Part shown: positions 47,572 through 56,371 of the stretch, piece after piece
How the letters are laid out: the number at the start of each line of letters is the position of its first letter
Numbering within the stretch: the stretch's first letter is position 1
Assembly (NCBI RefSeq): GCF_000297395.2
Contig: NZ_HF570108.1
Coordinates: 5,503,700-5,567,699 of the forward strand
Direction of reading: 5' to 3'
Length of the DNA: 64,000 bases
From: Micromonospora lupini str. Lupac 08
GTDB taxonomy: Bacteria; Actinomycetota; Actinomycetes; Mycobacteriales; Micromonosporaceae
Notes under the pieces: generated by a model
Told to the model about the DNA's origin: nothing
The model's database searches: none
What the model saw: the letters and a program-made list of their open reading frames with translations, nothing else
Translations under genes and position numbers: made by a program

Positions 47572-48471
47572 TCACCCCGGGCCGAAAGCCCGGTACGCGC
47601 GCCGCAGCCGCTCCAGCAGGCCCGGCCCACCGATGGCCGGCGCCGGCGGGCCGAGTTGGCGCAGCAGGAGATCCGGCCCGGTCGCCAGCCGCGGCGGCCG
47701 GTCGGGCAGCGGCACCGGCGCCGCCCAGAAGCGGTCCACCGCCTCCGCGAGAGGGGTGGCCGCCAGCCCGGCGAGCGCCCGGGCCGCACCGACCGGCGGC
47801 AGCACGTCCACCGCGTCCACAACCGACGGTACGGCGTCCGGTGTGGACGGTCCGGGAGGCACCGCCGTGCCGGTGGCCTCGGCCCGGCGGGCGCGCAACC
47901 GGTCGAGCAGGTCCGCGCGCGAACGGCCACGCCAGTGCAGCAGCTCGAACGGGTCCGCGTCGAACGCCTCGGCGAGCAGATAGAACGTGGCCGCGAGGTG
48001 CTTGCACGGCACCGCGAAGTCGGGGCAGTTGCAGCGTTGGGTCAGCTCGTCCACGGCGGCCGGGAACAGCGGGGCGCCCGCCGTCACGAACAGCTCCTCC
48101 AGCTCGTCGGGCAGGTCCCCGGCGAGCAGGCGGGCGCTGAAGAACGCCTGCCCGGCCAGCTCGTCCTCGATCCGGGTCCAGAGCGCGGCCGGGAACGTCG
48201 CCAGCGCGATGGAGACCTCGTACGGCCGGGGCCGGGAGCCCTGCACCTGGGCGGTGACCCGGCCCGGCGCGATGTCGAGCCGGAGCACCTGACCCGCCCG
48301 CGCGTACGACCGGCCCCGGGTCAGCCGGGTGCCGAGCGCGAACGACTCCAGCACCTCCAGGAAGCGCCGGGACCACCAGGACCGCCCGATCGCGCCCCGG
48401 GCGCTTCGTGCCCGCAGCCCGCCGTCGACCTTGCGGGGACGGCCGTAGTCGGCGAAACGGTCGGTGCTCAT
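47572..48471 (-). CDS. SWIM zinc-finger protein, partner of SNF2 helicase
   Basis: A 299-residue protein with a SWIM zinc finger: LTQRCNCPDFAVPCKHLAATFYLLAEAFDADPF (C-x-C-xn-C-x-H), a module for DNA or protein binding. The N-terminus (SARGAIGRSWWSRRFLEVLESFALGTRLTRGRSYARAGQVL) is typical of the SWIM proteins encoded next to SNF2 enzymes in actinobacteria. The C-terminal third is Pro/Ala-rich and poorly defined. ATG at 48471 overlaps the SNF2 stop by one base (TGATG), so the two are coupled. GTG at 48474 is an alternative. Confidence 0.88.
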   Translation of the reverse strand: MSTDRFADYGRPRKVDGGLRARSARGAIGRSWWSRRFLEVLESFALGTRLTRGRSYARAGQVLRLDIAPGRVTAQVQGSRPRPYEVSIALATFPAALWTRIEDELAGQAFFSARLLAGDLPDELEELFVTAGAPLFPAAVDELTQRCNCPDFAVPCKHLAATFYLLAEAFDADPFELLHWRGRSRADLLDRLRARRAEATGTAVPPGPSTPDAVPSVVDAVDVLPPVGAARALAGLAATPLAEAVDRFWAAPVPLPDRPPRLATGPDLLLRQLGPPAPAIGGPGLLERLRRAYRAFGPG

Positions 48472-51400
48472 CACTCCACCACCGCCCCGGCCTCCAGGGC
48501 GAACAGGTCCCGCAACTGACCCGTGGACAGCTCGGTGATCCACTGTTCGCCGGTGCCCACGACCCGCTGGGCGAGGGCGCGCTTGTCGGCGATCATCGCG
48601 GCGACCTTCTCCTCCACGGTGCCGGCGCAGACGAACTTGCGGACCTGCACCCGCCGGTGCTGCCCGATCCGGAACGCCCGGTCGGTGGCCTGGTCCTCGA
48701 CCGCCGGGTTCCACCACCGGTCCACGTGCACCACGTGGTTGGCGGCGGTCAGGGTGAGACCGGTGCCACCGGCCTTGAGCGACAGGACGAACAGCGGCGG
48801 TCCGTCGGCCGACTGGAAACGCTGCACCAGGGCGTCCCGCTCGGCCTTGCCGAGCCCACCGTGCAGGAACAGCACCTCCCGGCCGAACCGCGCCGACAGG
48901 TGACCGCGCAACATCGCGCCGAACTCCGCGTACTGGGTGAACAGCAGCGCCCGCTCCCCCGCCGCCAGCACCTCCTCCAGGATCTCGGTGAGCCGGGCCA
49001 GCTTCCCGGAGCGGCCTTCCAGCGCCGAGCCGTCGCGCAGCAGTTGGGCGGGGTGGTTGCAGACCTGCTTGAGCCGGGTCATGGTGGCCAGCACCAGCCC
49101 GCGTCGCTCGATGCCGTCGCTGGTCTCGATCCGGGCCAGCATGTCGTCGACCACCACCCGGTAGAGAGCGGCCTGCTCCGCGGTGAGGTTGCAGAGCACC
49201 TCCATCTCCAGCTTCTCCGGCAGGTCCGAGATGATCGACGAGTCGGTCTTGAGCCGGCGCAGCACGAACGGGCCGGTGATCCGGCGCAGCCGCTCGGCGG
49301 CCTCGGCGTCGCCGTGGCGCTCGATCGGCTCGGCGAACCGCTTGCGGAACGTCGCCGCCGGCCCGAGCAGCCCCGGATTGGCGAACTGCATGATCGACCA
49401 CAGGTCCGCGAGCCGGTTCTCCACGGGCGTACCGGTCACCGCCACCCGCTGCCGGGCCGGCAGCGCGCGGACCGCCTCGGCCTGCCGGGTGGAGGCGTTC
49501 TTGATCGCCTGCGCCTCGTCCACCACCACCCGGTGCCAGTCGATGCCGGCCAGGTCGACGGCGTCACGGGCGGCCACCGAGTAGGTGGTGAGGACCAGGT
49601 CCGCACCGTGCGCGGCAGTCGTGAACTCCGCCCCCCGCGCCCGCTCGGCCCCATGGTGTACGTGTACCCGCAGCCCCGGGGTGAACCGGGCGGCCTCCCG
49701 CTGCCAGTTGCCGACCAGCGACATCGGACAGACCAGCAGGGTCGGCCCGGCCTCCGGCGGATCTCCGGCGAGCAGCGCCAGCAACTGCACCGTCTTGCCC
49801 AGCCCCATGTCGTCGGCGAGCACCCCGCCCAGGCCGAGCGACCGCAGGAACGCCAGCCAGGCCAGTCCCCGCCGCTGGTACGGCCGCAGCGTCCCCTGGA
49901 AACCCGGCGGCGGGTCGAGCGGGGTGAGCCGGCGCTCGACGGCACCGGCGAGCAGGTCGCCCAACGCCCCGTCGGCGGTCACCTCCAGCACCGGCAACGC
50001 CTCGGTGTCGTCGCCGTCGGCGAGGCCGAGGCGCAACAGGTCGGCGACGCTCAACTCGCCGGCCGAGCGGAGCAGGCGCAGACCCGCCGCGAGCCGACCC
50101 GGGTCCAGCTCCACCCACCGGCCGCGTAGCCGTACCAGCGGCGTCTTCAGCTCGGCCAGCGCCGCCAACTCGTCGGCGGACAGCGGCTGGTCGCCGAGCG
50201 CGACCTCCCAGCGGTAGTCGACGAGCGCGTCCAACCCGACGCCGGCCTCGGTGCTGGCCACCGTGCCGGGTGCGGTCCGGCTGCGGGCGCGCAGCCGGGC
50301 GCCGAGCCGCGCCGACGGCCGCCGCCACCAGGACGGCAGCAGCACCCCGAAGCCGGCGGCGTGCAGCACCGGAGCGCCCTCGCTGAGGAACCGGTGCGCG
50401 CCCTCGACGTCCAATTCCATCGCCTCGGGCGCGGCGGTGCGCAGCGCGGCGTCCAGGTCGGGCCAGAGCCGGCTGGCCCGGCCCAGCTCCGCGAGCAGGG
50501 TCTCCTGCGGACTGGCCGTACGGTCGGCGAGACCGTCGAGCGTGTGCGCCCGCCAGACCTCCCCGGCGTCGATGTGCAGACCCGGCTCGTCGGCCGCCTG
50601 CAACCCGAACTCCAGCCGCCACCGCGCGCCGACGACCGGCGCCTCCTCGACGAGGCCGGCCTCCGCCGACCCGGCCGCGTCGCCCGGTAGCGGACGGGTG
50701 GCCAGGATCGGCTCGGTGACCTCGTCGGGGGCCGGTTCCACCAGGCGGAAGCTGGCTCGGACAGCGCCGCCGGCCGCGTCCCGCTGCCAGTCGTCCAGCT
50801 CGGCGCGAAGGATATCCAGCGCCGCCTGGTCGACACTGAAGTCGCGGCGAGGACCGGCGAGCGCGGCCAGCCAGGCAGGCGCGGGCCCACCGGGCCGCAC
50901 CCCTCGGGCCAGCGTCGTGGTCGCGAGGGCCGCCCGCGCGGCGGCGTCGGTGAGCGCGTCGAGCGCGTCCGCGACCAGCACGGCAGCCGTCACCTCGGAC
51001 CCCTCCGGATCGGAGGTGCTCGCTGCGGCGGCACGGGCGGCGGGCGGCAGGGCCAGTGCCAGCGATCGCGCCCAGCCGGCGTCGGTGCCGGTCAGCAGCG
51101 GACGCCACACCGCCCGCGCAGTCACCTGGTCCGCGGCCGGTCCGGCTACGCGGACATCGGCCGACCCGGCGCGCGACACTCCGCCGCCCTCCGTCGCGTC
51201 GGCGTCGGCGTCGGCCGGCCCGGGGGTGTTGATCGGCGTGCTGACGCCGGGGAGGACACGGCCCCGGGCCACCAGGTCGGCGGCGAAGTCGGCCAGCTCG
51301 GCGAGGTGACGCAGGGTCGCCCCGGGCACGACCGGGAGGTCGTCCAGGGCGCGCAGCAGGAGCAGGGCGTCGTCTGGGGCGTACACCAGGGTGGGCACCC

Positions 51401-51710
51401 GCCACGCGGCCAGGGTGAGCCGGCTCCGGGCCGGGGGTGCGACGGTGGTCCGGATCAGTTCGGGTGAGTCGGTCGGCGCGCCCGCCCGGGTGGGCAGGGC
51501 GAGCAGCGCGGTGGCCGGGCGGGCCGGCTCGGCGGCGTCGGCGAGGGCCGCGGCCAGCTCGACGTGCCCGGCGGCGAAGGGGTGTGGGCGCTCCCGGGGC
51601 GGCCGGCCGGAGCGGGCCGGCGCGGGCGGCGCGGCGCTGTCCTCGGCCCAGAGCGCGAGGCCGCCGGTCGAGCTGTCGCCGGGCTTCCACAGCCCGTGGA
51701 TGACCAGCAC
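48471..51710 (-). CDS. SWI2/SNF2-family DNA-dependent ATPase
   Basis: A 1079-residue helicase-like ATPase. An N-terminal region of about 550 residues is alanine-rich and weakly defined. Lobe 1 has LRPYQRRGLAWLAFLRSLGLGGVLADDMGLGKTVQLLALLAG (Walker A) and VVVDEAQAIKN (DEAQ box), with VTGTPVENRLADLWSIMQF as motif III. Lobe 2 has RALLFTQYAEFGAML, LSLKAGGTGLTLTAANHVVHVDRWWNPAVEDQATDRAFRIGQ and RKFVCAGTVEEKV. It translocates on DNA to remodel nucleoprotein complexes; bacterial roles include transcription and repair. GTG at 51710 with GGGGGAG is the start. The SWIM gene follows. Confidence 0.93.
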   Translation of the reverse strand: MLVIHGLWKPGDSSTGGLALWAEDSAAPPAPARSGRPPRERPHPFAAGHVELAAALADAAEPARPATALLALPTRAGAPTDSPELIRTTVAPPARSRLTLAAWRVPTLVYAPDDALLLLRALDDLPVVPGATLRHLAELADFAADLVARGRVLPGVSTPINTPGPADADADATEGGGVSRAGSADVRVAGPAADQVTARAVWRPLLTGTDAGWARSLALALPPAARAAAASTSDPEGSEVTAAVLVADALDALTDAAARAALATTTLARGVRPGGPAPAWLAALAGPRRDFSVDQAALDILRAELDDWQRDAAGGAVRASFRLVEPAPDEVTEPILATRPLPGDAAGSAEAGLVEEAPVVGARWRLEFGLQAADEPGLHIDAGEVWRAHTLDGLADRTASPQETLLAELGRASRLWPDLDAALRTAAPEAMELDVEGAHRFLSEGAPVLHAAGFGVLLPSWWRRPSARLGARLRARSRTAPGTVASTEAGVGLDALVDYRWEVALGDQPLSADELAALAELKTPLVRLRGRWVELDPGRLAAGLRLLRSAGELSVADLLRLGLADGDDTEALPVLEVTADGALGDLLAGAVERRLTPLDPPPGFQGTLRPYQRRGLAWLAFLRSLGLGGVLADDMGLGKTVQLLALLAGDPPEAGPTLLVCPMSLVGNWQREAARFTPGLRVHVHHGAERARGAEFTTAAHGADLVLTTYSVAARDAVDLAGIDWHRVVVDEAQAIKNASTRQAEAVRALPARQRVAVTGTPVENRLADLWSIMQFANPGLLGPAATFRKRFAEPIERHGDAEAAERLRRITGPFVLRRLKTDSSIISDLPEKLEMEVLCNLTAEQAALYRVVVDDMLARIETSDGIERRGLVLATMTRLKQVCNHPAQLLRDGSALEGRSGKLARLTEILEEVLAAGERALLFTQYAEFGAMLRGHLSARFGREVLFLHGGLGKAERDALVQRFQSADGPPLFVLSLKAGGTGLTLTAANHVVHVDRWWNPAVEDQATDRAFRIGQHRRVQVRKFVCAGTVEEKVAAMIADKRALAQRVVGTGEQWITELSTGQLRDLFALEAGAVVE

Positions 51711-51869
51711 CTACTCCCCCTCGTCGCCGCCCGCGCCCAGGATAGGCGGCCCCCGGCGCGACCCCGGCGCACCCCTCGCGCCATCGCGCGGTTCCGGTCG
51801 ACGTTGTGCGCCGTATGCCCGTTATGCCCGCGACCGAAAGTGCAAGATCGGCGAGGGGGACGCATGGGT

Positions 51870-51875
51870 TAGCGT
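51870..51875 (+). promoter_or_regulatory. -10 element TAGCGT, leaderless start
   Basis: TAGCGT, six bases, then GTG at 51882 of the PfkB kinase; no ribosome binding site is present. Confidence 0.45.
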
Positions 51876-51881
51876 CGACGT

Positions 51882-52754
51882 GTGGAGGATCTGCTTGTTG
51901 TCGGAGGGCTCGGGGTGGATGTGCGGGTGCGGGTGCCCGCGCTGCCGTTGCCGGCCGCCGATTCGCACACCGTCGAGCCGATCGAGCTGCGGATCGGCAA
52001 CACCGGCGCCGGGGTGGCGCTGGCCGGTCGGGCGCTCGGCCTGCGGGTCCGGGTGGTCGACACCCTCGGCGCGGACCCGGCCGGCGATCTGGTCCGGGCG
52101 GCGCTGACCCGGGCCGGGGTGCCGGCGGTGCTGGCGCAGGACCGCGGCGGCACCCGACGGTCGGTGAACCTGGTGGACCCGGGTGGCCGACGCACCTCGC
52201 TGTACGACCCACGCCCGTGGCGAGGCGACCCGCCGTTCTCGCCCAGCCAGATCGCCGAACTGGTCCGGGGCGTCCGGCACGTCCACCTCTCGATCATGGA
52301 CTGGGCGGTGCCGTTGCTGCCCGCCGTGCGGGCCGCGCTCCCGGCGGGCATGTCGCTCTCCACCGACCTGCACGACTGGGACGGCACGAACCCCTACCAC
52401 CGGCCGTTCGCCGAGGTCGCCGACCTGGTCCTGGTCAGCGGGGTGCGGCTGGCCGAGCGAGCCGCGGCGCTCGCCGGCACGCTGGCCCCCCGGACCGTGG
52501 TGGTGACCCGGGGCGCGGACGGCGCCGACCTGTACCCGGGCGACGGCACGCGGGCGCCGGTGCCGCCCGCCGCCGCGCCGGGGCCGGTGGTGGACAGCAA
52601 CGGGGCCGGCGACGCGTTCGCGGCCGGGCTGATCGCCGGGCGGCTGCGGGGCGAGCCCCTGCCGGAGGCGGCCCGGTACGCGGCACGGGTCGCCGCGGCG
52701 GCCTGCGCCCACGACGGCATGGAGTATCCGCCGGGCCTGCTACCCGCCGGATGA
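51882..52754 (+). CDS. PfkB-family carbohydrate kinase
   Basis: A 290-residue ribokinase-like enzyme. Signature 1 is seen as ELRIGNTGAGVALAGRALGLRVRVVDTLGADPAGD (GG motif altered to GNTGAG). The ATP/anion-hole signature is VVDSNGAGDAFAAGLIAG with the catalytic aspartate of GAGD; the usual DTTGAGD reads DSNGAGD. VVVTRGADGADLYPG precedes it. The substrate is probably a sugar or nucleoside, not identifiable. The leaderless promoter supports the GTG at 51882. It lies between the SNF2 promoter and a convergent DinB-like gene. Confidence 0.88.
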   Translation: MEDLLVVGGLGVDVRVRVPALPLPAADSHTVEPIELRIGNTGAGVALAGRALGLRVRVVDTLGADPAGDLVRAALTRAGVPAVLAQDRGGTRRSVNLVDPGGRRTSLYDPRPWRGDPPFSPSQIAELVRGVRHVHLSIMDWAVPLLPAVRAALPAGMSLSTDLHDWDGTNPYHRPFAEVADLVLVSGVRLAERAAALAGTLAPRTVVVTRGADGADLYPGDGTRAPVPPAAAPGPVVDSNGAGDAFAAGLIAGRLRGEPLPEAARYAARVAAAACAHDGMEYPPGLLPAG

Positions 52755-52770
52755 CGACGGACGGCCGGGG

Positions 52771-53292
52771 TCAGAGCGCGCCTGTCGACCCGTCGGTCAG
52801 CTCGCGCAGGATGTCGGCGTGGCCGGCGTGCCGGGCCGTCTCCTCGATCAGGTGGACCAGGATCCAGCGCACCGACACCTCACCGAGCTGCGGGTGCGGC
52901 ACCACGTGGTCGAGGTCGAAACGGGCGGCGACCGCCCGGGAGCGGGCGCAGGCCCGCTCGTACGCGTCGACGAGCCCGTCGACCGTGTCGCGCTCGTCGA
53001 CCGTGAAGCTCGCGACCGCGTCCTCCTCCGAGGTCAGGTAGACGTCGTCGGGCTCGGGCGCGAGCAGCACCGGGAACCAGTTCCGCTCGACGACCGTCAG
53101 GTGCTTGACCAGCCCCGCGAGCGTGGTCGCGGAGGGCACCAGCCGGCGGGTCGCCTCGGCGTCGGACAGGCCACGCAGCTTGCGCAGCACCACGGCACGG
53201 TGGAAGTCGAGGAACGAGTCCAGCACGGCGCGCTCGTCGCCGACGCGGGCGAGCACCGGGCCGAGCGTCGGATCGATGGTCTGCTCCACCAT
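52771..53292 (-). CDS. DinB/DUF664-family protein
   Basis: A 173-residue four-helix bundle protein of the DinB superfamily, which includes metal-dependent thiol transferases that use mycothiol or bacillithiol. The three metal-binding histidines are in TLAGLVKHLTVVERNWF and WILVHLIEETARHAGHADILRELTDG. The expected metal is zinc or nickel; the substrate is unknown. The start is leaderless (TAGGGT, six bases, ATG). A second family member lies at 59532-60083. Confidence 0.88.
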   Translation of the reverse strand: MVEQTIDPTLGPVLARVGDERAVLDSFLDFHRAVVLRKLRGLSDAEATRRLVPSATTLAGLVKHLTVVERNWFPVLLAPEPDDVYLTSEEDAVASFTVDERDTVDGLVDAYERACARSRAVAARFDLDHVVPHPQLGEVSVRWILVHLIEETARHAGHADILRELTDGSTGAL

Positions 53293-53298
53293 TCGCCG

Positions 53299-53304
53299 AC
53301 CCTA
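53299..53304 (-). promoter_or_regulatory. -10 element TAGGGT, leaderless start
   Basis: On the minus strand TAGGGT is followed by six bases and the ATG of the DinB-like gene. The arrangement is the same as at soxR. Confidence 0.5.
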
Positions 53305-53362
53305 ACGACGTCGGAGCCCTCGCGCTGCCCCGCATCCCGCTGCGAGGCGCGCTCGCGACAGG

Positions 53363-53368
53363 CAGGAT
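53363..53368 (+). promoter_or_regulatory. -10 element CAGGAT, leaderless start
   Basis: CAGGAT, six bases (GGGCGC), then ATG at 53375. Confidence 0.45.
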
Positions 53369-53374
53369 GGGCGC

Positions 53375-53581
53375 ATGGCTTCATCCGTGCAGATCCTCCT
53401 CGTCGGCGGCGCGGCGGACGGGCAGACCGTGACCGTCGAGCTGGACACCAACGGCCGCCCGCCGCTCACCCACCACCACCTCGGGTCCGGTGGGCTGGCC
53501 GGTGCGCAGATCTACGAGTTGGAGTCCGCCCGCGAGGAGAGCCGCGAGTGGCGCTACCGGTGGACCGGCCCGGCGGTGTGA
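53375..53581 (+). CDS. hypothetical protein, 68 residues
   Basis: A small beta-rich protein: SVQILLVGGAADGQTVTVEL, then DTNGRPPLTHHHLGSG and YELESAREESREWRYRWTGP. The GGxxDG and final WRYRWTGP resemble small phage- or secretion-associated proteins whose role is unknown. No signal peptide. The leaderless -10 supports the ATG at 53375. It ends eight bases from the convergent pyruvyl transferase gene. Confidence 0.65.
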   Translation: MASSVQILLVGGAADGQTVTVELDTNGRPPLTHHHLGSGGLAGAQIYELESAREESREWRYRWTGPAV

Positions 53582-53588
53582 CAGCTGG

Positions 53589-54731
53589 TCAGGCCCGGGT
53601 GAGGGTCTGGCTGCGCAGCCTCTCCAGCACGCCACGGGTGACCTCCGAGGTGCCCCGGGCCTGTTCGCAGACCTCCGCGACCCGGCGGGCGGTGGCCTCG
53701 GCGCGTTCCGCGCGTTCGTCCCAGAGCCGGTCGACCTCGGCCAGCAGCGGACCCTCCACCTCCCGCTCCACGCCGCGCAGCGCCGGCACACCGAGCCGCT
53801 GGGCCAGGTCGAAGACCTTCCCGGCGTACGGCAGCGGCAGGAACGGCGTGCCCACCATCGCCGCGAAGATCAGGAAGTGCAGGCGCATGCCGACGGCCAG
53901 GTCGAAGTGGCGCATCAGCCCGAGCACCTGCTCGGGCGAGTAGGTGCCGTGCAGGATCCGCCCCCGCTCGGCGGCGACCATGTGCGACAGCACCCCGTGG
54001 GAGTGCCGGATGTCGTCGCGTTCCATCGGCACGAACAGCACGTACGCGTCGATGCGGTGCACCAGGAAGTCGCCGATCTGGGCGAGCAGCCGGTGGTAGC
54101 CGTCGACGTCGAGGCGTTCGGCGGCCCGTCCCGGCTCCCGCACGCTGATCCCGACCAGCCTCTTACCTGCCGGCACCCCCTCCTCGGCGAGCAGGTGCGC
54201 CGGGAAGTCGGCCGGCTGCAACAGGAACGCCGGGTCGGCGGTGACCGTGATCGGGTTGAGCAGTCCCGCCTCCTCCAGGACCATCCGGGACTCCTGGTCG
54301 CGGACGGTCACCTGGGTCGCGCCGGCGAGGGTCTCCCGGACCATGCCGGTGTCGACCGCGTCGCTGAGCGGCCCGACCCCCACCGCGTACGTGATGAGGG
54401 GCAGGCCGCGTTCCTGGGCGACCCGGACGACCCGCAGGTAGCGGCGGGCCTCCCGGTCGTAGAGGATCCCGCCGCCGCCCAGGATGAGCAGGTCGAGCTG
54501 GGCCAGCACCAACGCCGAGTCGGTCCGGCTGACGCCCTCCCAGGGCACCGCCTCCACGTCCGGGTGGGCGGCCCGGGTGTGGTCCGGGTTCCGGGAGAAG
54601 ACGATGATCCGGGCGTTCGGTTCCTGCGTGCGTAGATCGGTGAGCAGGCCGGTGAGGATCGCCTCGTCGCCGAGGTTCCGGCCGCCGTACGAGCCGAGCA
54701 CACCGATGGTCAGTCCGGCGCCATGCGTCAT
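53589..54731 (-). CDS. polysaccharide pyruvyl transferase family protein (CsaB/WcaK-like)
   Basis: A 380-residue enzyme that adds ketal-linked pyruvate from phosphoenolpyruvate to a cell-surface glycan. Family blocks: IGVLGSYGGRNLGDEAIL at the N-terminus, LLILGGGGILYDREARRYL, YAVGVGPLSDA, VTVRDQESRMVLEEAGL, TADPAFLL, VGISVREPG, VLFVPMERDDIRHSHGV and AVGMRLHFLIFAAMVGTPFLPLPYAGKV. In CsaB relatives pyruvylation anchors S-layer-homology proteins. GGAGGAG lies ahead of the ATG at 54731. Possibly cotranscribed with the acetyltransferase upstream, 78 bases away. Confidence 0.88.
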   Translation of the reverse strand: MTHGAGLTIGVLGSYGGRNLGDEAILTGLLTDLRTQEPNARIIVFSRNPDHTRAAHPDVEAVPWEGVSRTDSALVLAQLDLLILGGGGILYDREARRYLRVVRVAQERGLPLITYAVGVGPLSDAVDTGMVRETLAGATQVTVRDQESRMVLEEAGLLNPITVTADPAFLLQPADFPAHLLAEEGVPAGKRLVGISVREPGRAAERLDVDGYHRLLAQIGDFLVHRIDAYVLFVPMERDDIRHSHGVLSHMVAAERGRILHGTYSPEQVLGLMRHFDLAVGMRLHFLIFAAMVGTPFLPLPYAGKVFDLAQRLGVPALRGVEREVEGPLLAEVDRLWDERAERAEATARRVAEVCEQARGTSEVTRGVLERLRSQTLTRA

Positions 54732-54809
54732 CCGTCGCTCCTCCCCGGGTGCGTTCCGCAGCGGTTTCCCGCTGGTCGGAGGAACAGTCCTGGCCGGGGC
54801 GGCGGTGGC

Positions 54810-55298
54810 TCAGCCGGACGGGTCGAGGCGCTTGGCCATCTGTTGCGCGGTGACCTCGAAGCCCAGACTCCGGTAGAGCCCGATCGCCACGGTGTTCGTG
54901 CCGAAGACGTTCAACCCCAGCTCGGCCACCCCGAGTCCGGCCAGTTCGGCCTCGATGAGCTGGATCATCCGTCGTGCGTGCCCACGCCCCTGGTACGCCG
55001 GATGGACCTCGATGTTCAGAATCCACGCCTGCGTCGGACCACCCGCCGTACCCACCCCGGGCAGGCTCACCCAGATCCACCCGACCTCGGTGTCGCCGAC
55101 CCGCGCCAACCGCAGCAGCACTCCCTCGGTGGCCGCGCCCGCCGGCAGCCCTTCCCGCATCTGCTGCGCCGACCGCTCCCGTGCCGCCTCCGGGGTCATG
55201 CCCCGGTGCGCGACCAGATCCTCGGCGTAGCCCACCTCCAGCGGTTCCCACAGCCGGGCCAGTTCCTCTTCGGTCATCGGCGACAGCGTCAACTCCAC
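54810..55298 (-). CDS. GNAT-family N-acetyltransferase
   Basis: A 162-residue acetyltransferase. The acetyl-CoA binding segment is WILNIEVHPAYQGRGHARRMIQLIEAELAGLGVAELGLNVFGTN, followed by AIGLYRSLGFEVTAQQMAKRL. The N-terminal part ELTLSPMTEEELARLWEPLEVGYAEDLVAHRGMTPEAARERSAQQM is typical of the RimI-like group found beside resistance genes. Substrate unknown. The GTG at 55298 has AGGGGAGG five bases upstream. It is divergent from the frameshifted phosphotransferase-like gene. Confidence 0.85.
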   Translation of the reverse strand: MELTLSPMTEEELARLWEPLEVGYAEDLVAHRGMTPEAARERSAQQMREGLPAGAATEGVLLRLARVGDTEVGWIWVSLPGVGTAGGPTQAWILNIEVHPAYQGRGHARRMIQLIEAELAGLGVAELGLNVFGTNTVAIGLYRSLGFEVTAQQMAKRLDPSG

Positions 55299-55409
55299 CG
55301 GGGCCTCCCCTTCGATCTCGAATCCAGCGGGTAGTGCAGCAGAACACCGCCGACGCCGCCACCGGGAATTGGGTTGTTCGTCGAGGCGGGCCGGGCGCAC
55401 CGTGGGTGG

Positions 55410-56343
55410 ATGCAGCGGACAGCGACGCGGATCGGCTGGGGTGATCTGCCGGCGGCGGTCCGGTCCGCGGTGGAGGGCATCATCGGTGACCGGGTGATCG
55501 AGGCGGTGTCCCAGCCGGGCGGCTTCTCGCCGGGCACCGCCGACCGGGTCCGCACCGCGACCGGCCGGCGGGCCTTCGTGAAGGCGGTCAGCCCCGCACA
55601 GAACCCGGACAGCCCGGTCATGCACCGCGCCGAGGCCCGTACCTCCGGCGCGCTGCCGACGACGGCGCCGACGCCCCGCCTGCTGGGCTGCCACGACGAC
55701 GGCGAGTGGGTGGCGCTTGTCTTCTCCGACGTGAACGGACGGCACCCGACAACCCCGTGGCGGGCCGACGAGCTGACAGGTGTGCTGAACGCACTGGAGG
55801 CGATGGCCGTTGCGCTCACCCCGAGCCCGGTCGCGCACGTGCCGGCCGCCGCCGACCTGCTGGCCGGGGACTTCGCCGGCTGGCACCGGATCGCCGCCGA
55901 CCCGCCGCCACGACTCGATCCGTGGGTGCGCGCCCATCTGGACCACCTGCGGCACGCCGCCGACGAGGGTGTCGCCGCGCTGACCGGCGACACGCTCTGC
56001 CACCTGGACGTGCGGGCCGACAACCTGCTGCTCGACGCCGCCGGCACGGTGACAGTGGTCGACTGGCCGTGGGCCTGCCGGGGGCCGGCCTGGCTGGACA
56101 CCGCGTTACTGCTGGTGAACGTCCGCCTCTTCGGGGGGGCACGACACCGAGGCGATGCTGGGCCGGCTGCCGCTCACCACCGGTGTCGACCCGGCCGCGC
56201 TCACCGGTGTGTACGCCGGGCTGGCCGGCTTCTTCGCCGACAGCGCCCGCCGCCCGCCGCCACCCGGCATTCCCACCGTACGGGCGTTCCAGCAGGCCCA
56301 GGCCGACGCGCTGCTCCCGTGGCTGGCCCAGCGACTCACCTGA
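55410..56343 (+). pseudogene. aminoglycoside phosphotransferase-like (APH/choline kinase fold) gene, frameshifted
   Basis: The product would be a small-molecule kinase of the APH superfamily. The first frame shows VIEAVSQPGGFSPGTADRVRT (nucleotide loop), RRAFVKAVSPAQNPDSP, and the Brenner motif TLCHLDVRADNLLLD with VTVVDWPWACRGPAWLDTALLLV for magnesium binding. At the run of seven G (56133-56139) the frame is lost. The next frame continues HDTEAMLGRLPLTTGVDPAALTGVYAGLAGFFADSA to the stop at 56343. Deleting one G restores a 310-residue protein. Either a sequencing slip or a contingency homopolymer. The substrate is unknown. Confidence 0.8.
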
Positions 56344-56371
56344 CCCCGCCCGGGCTCCGCGGGGCTGGCGG

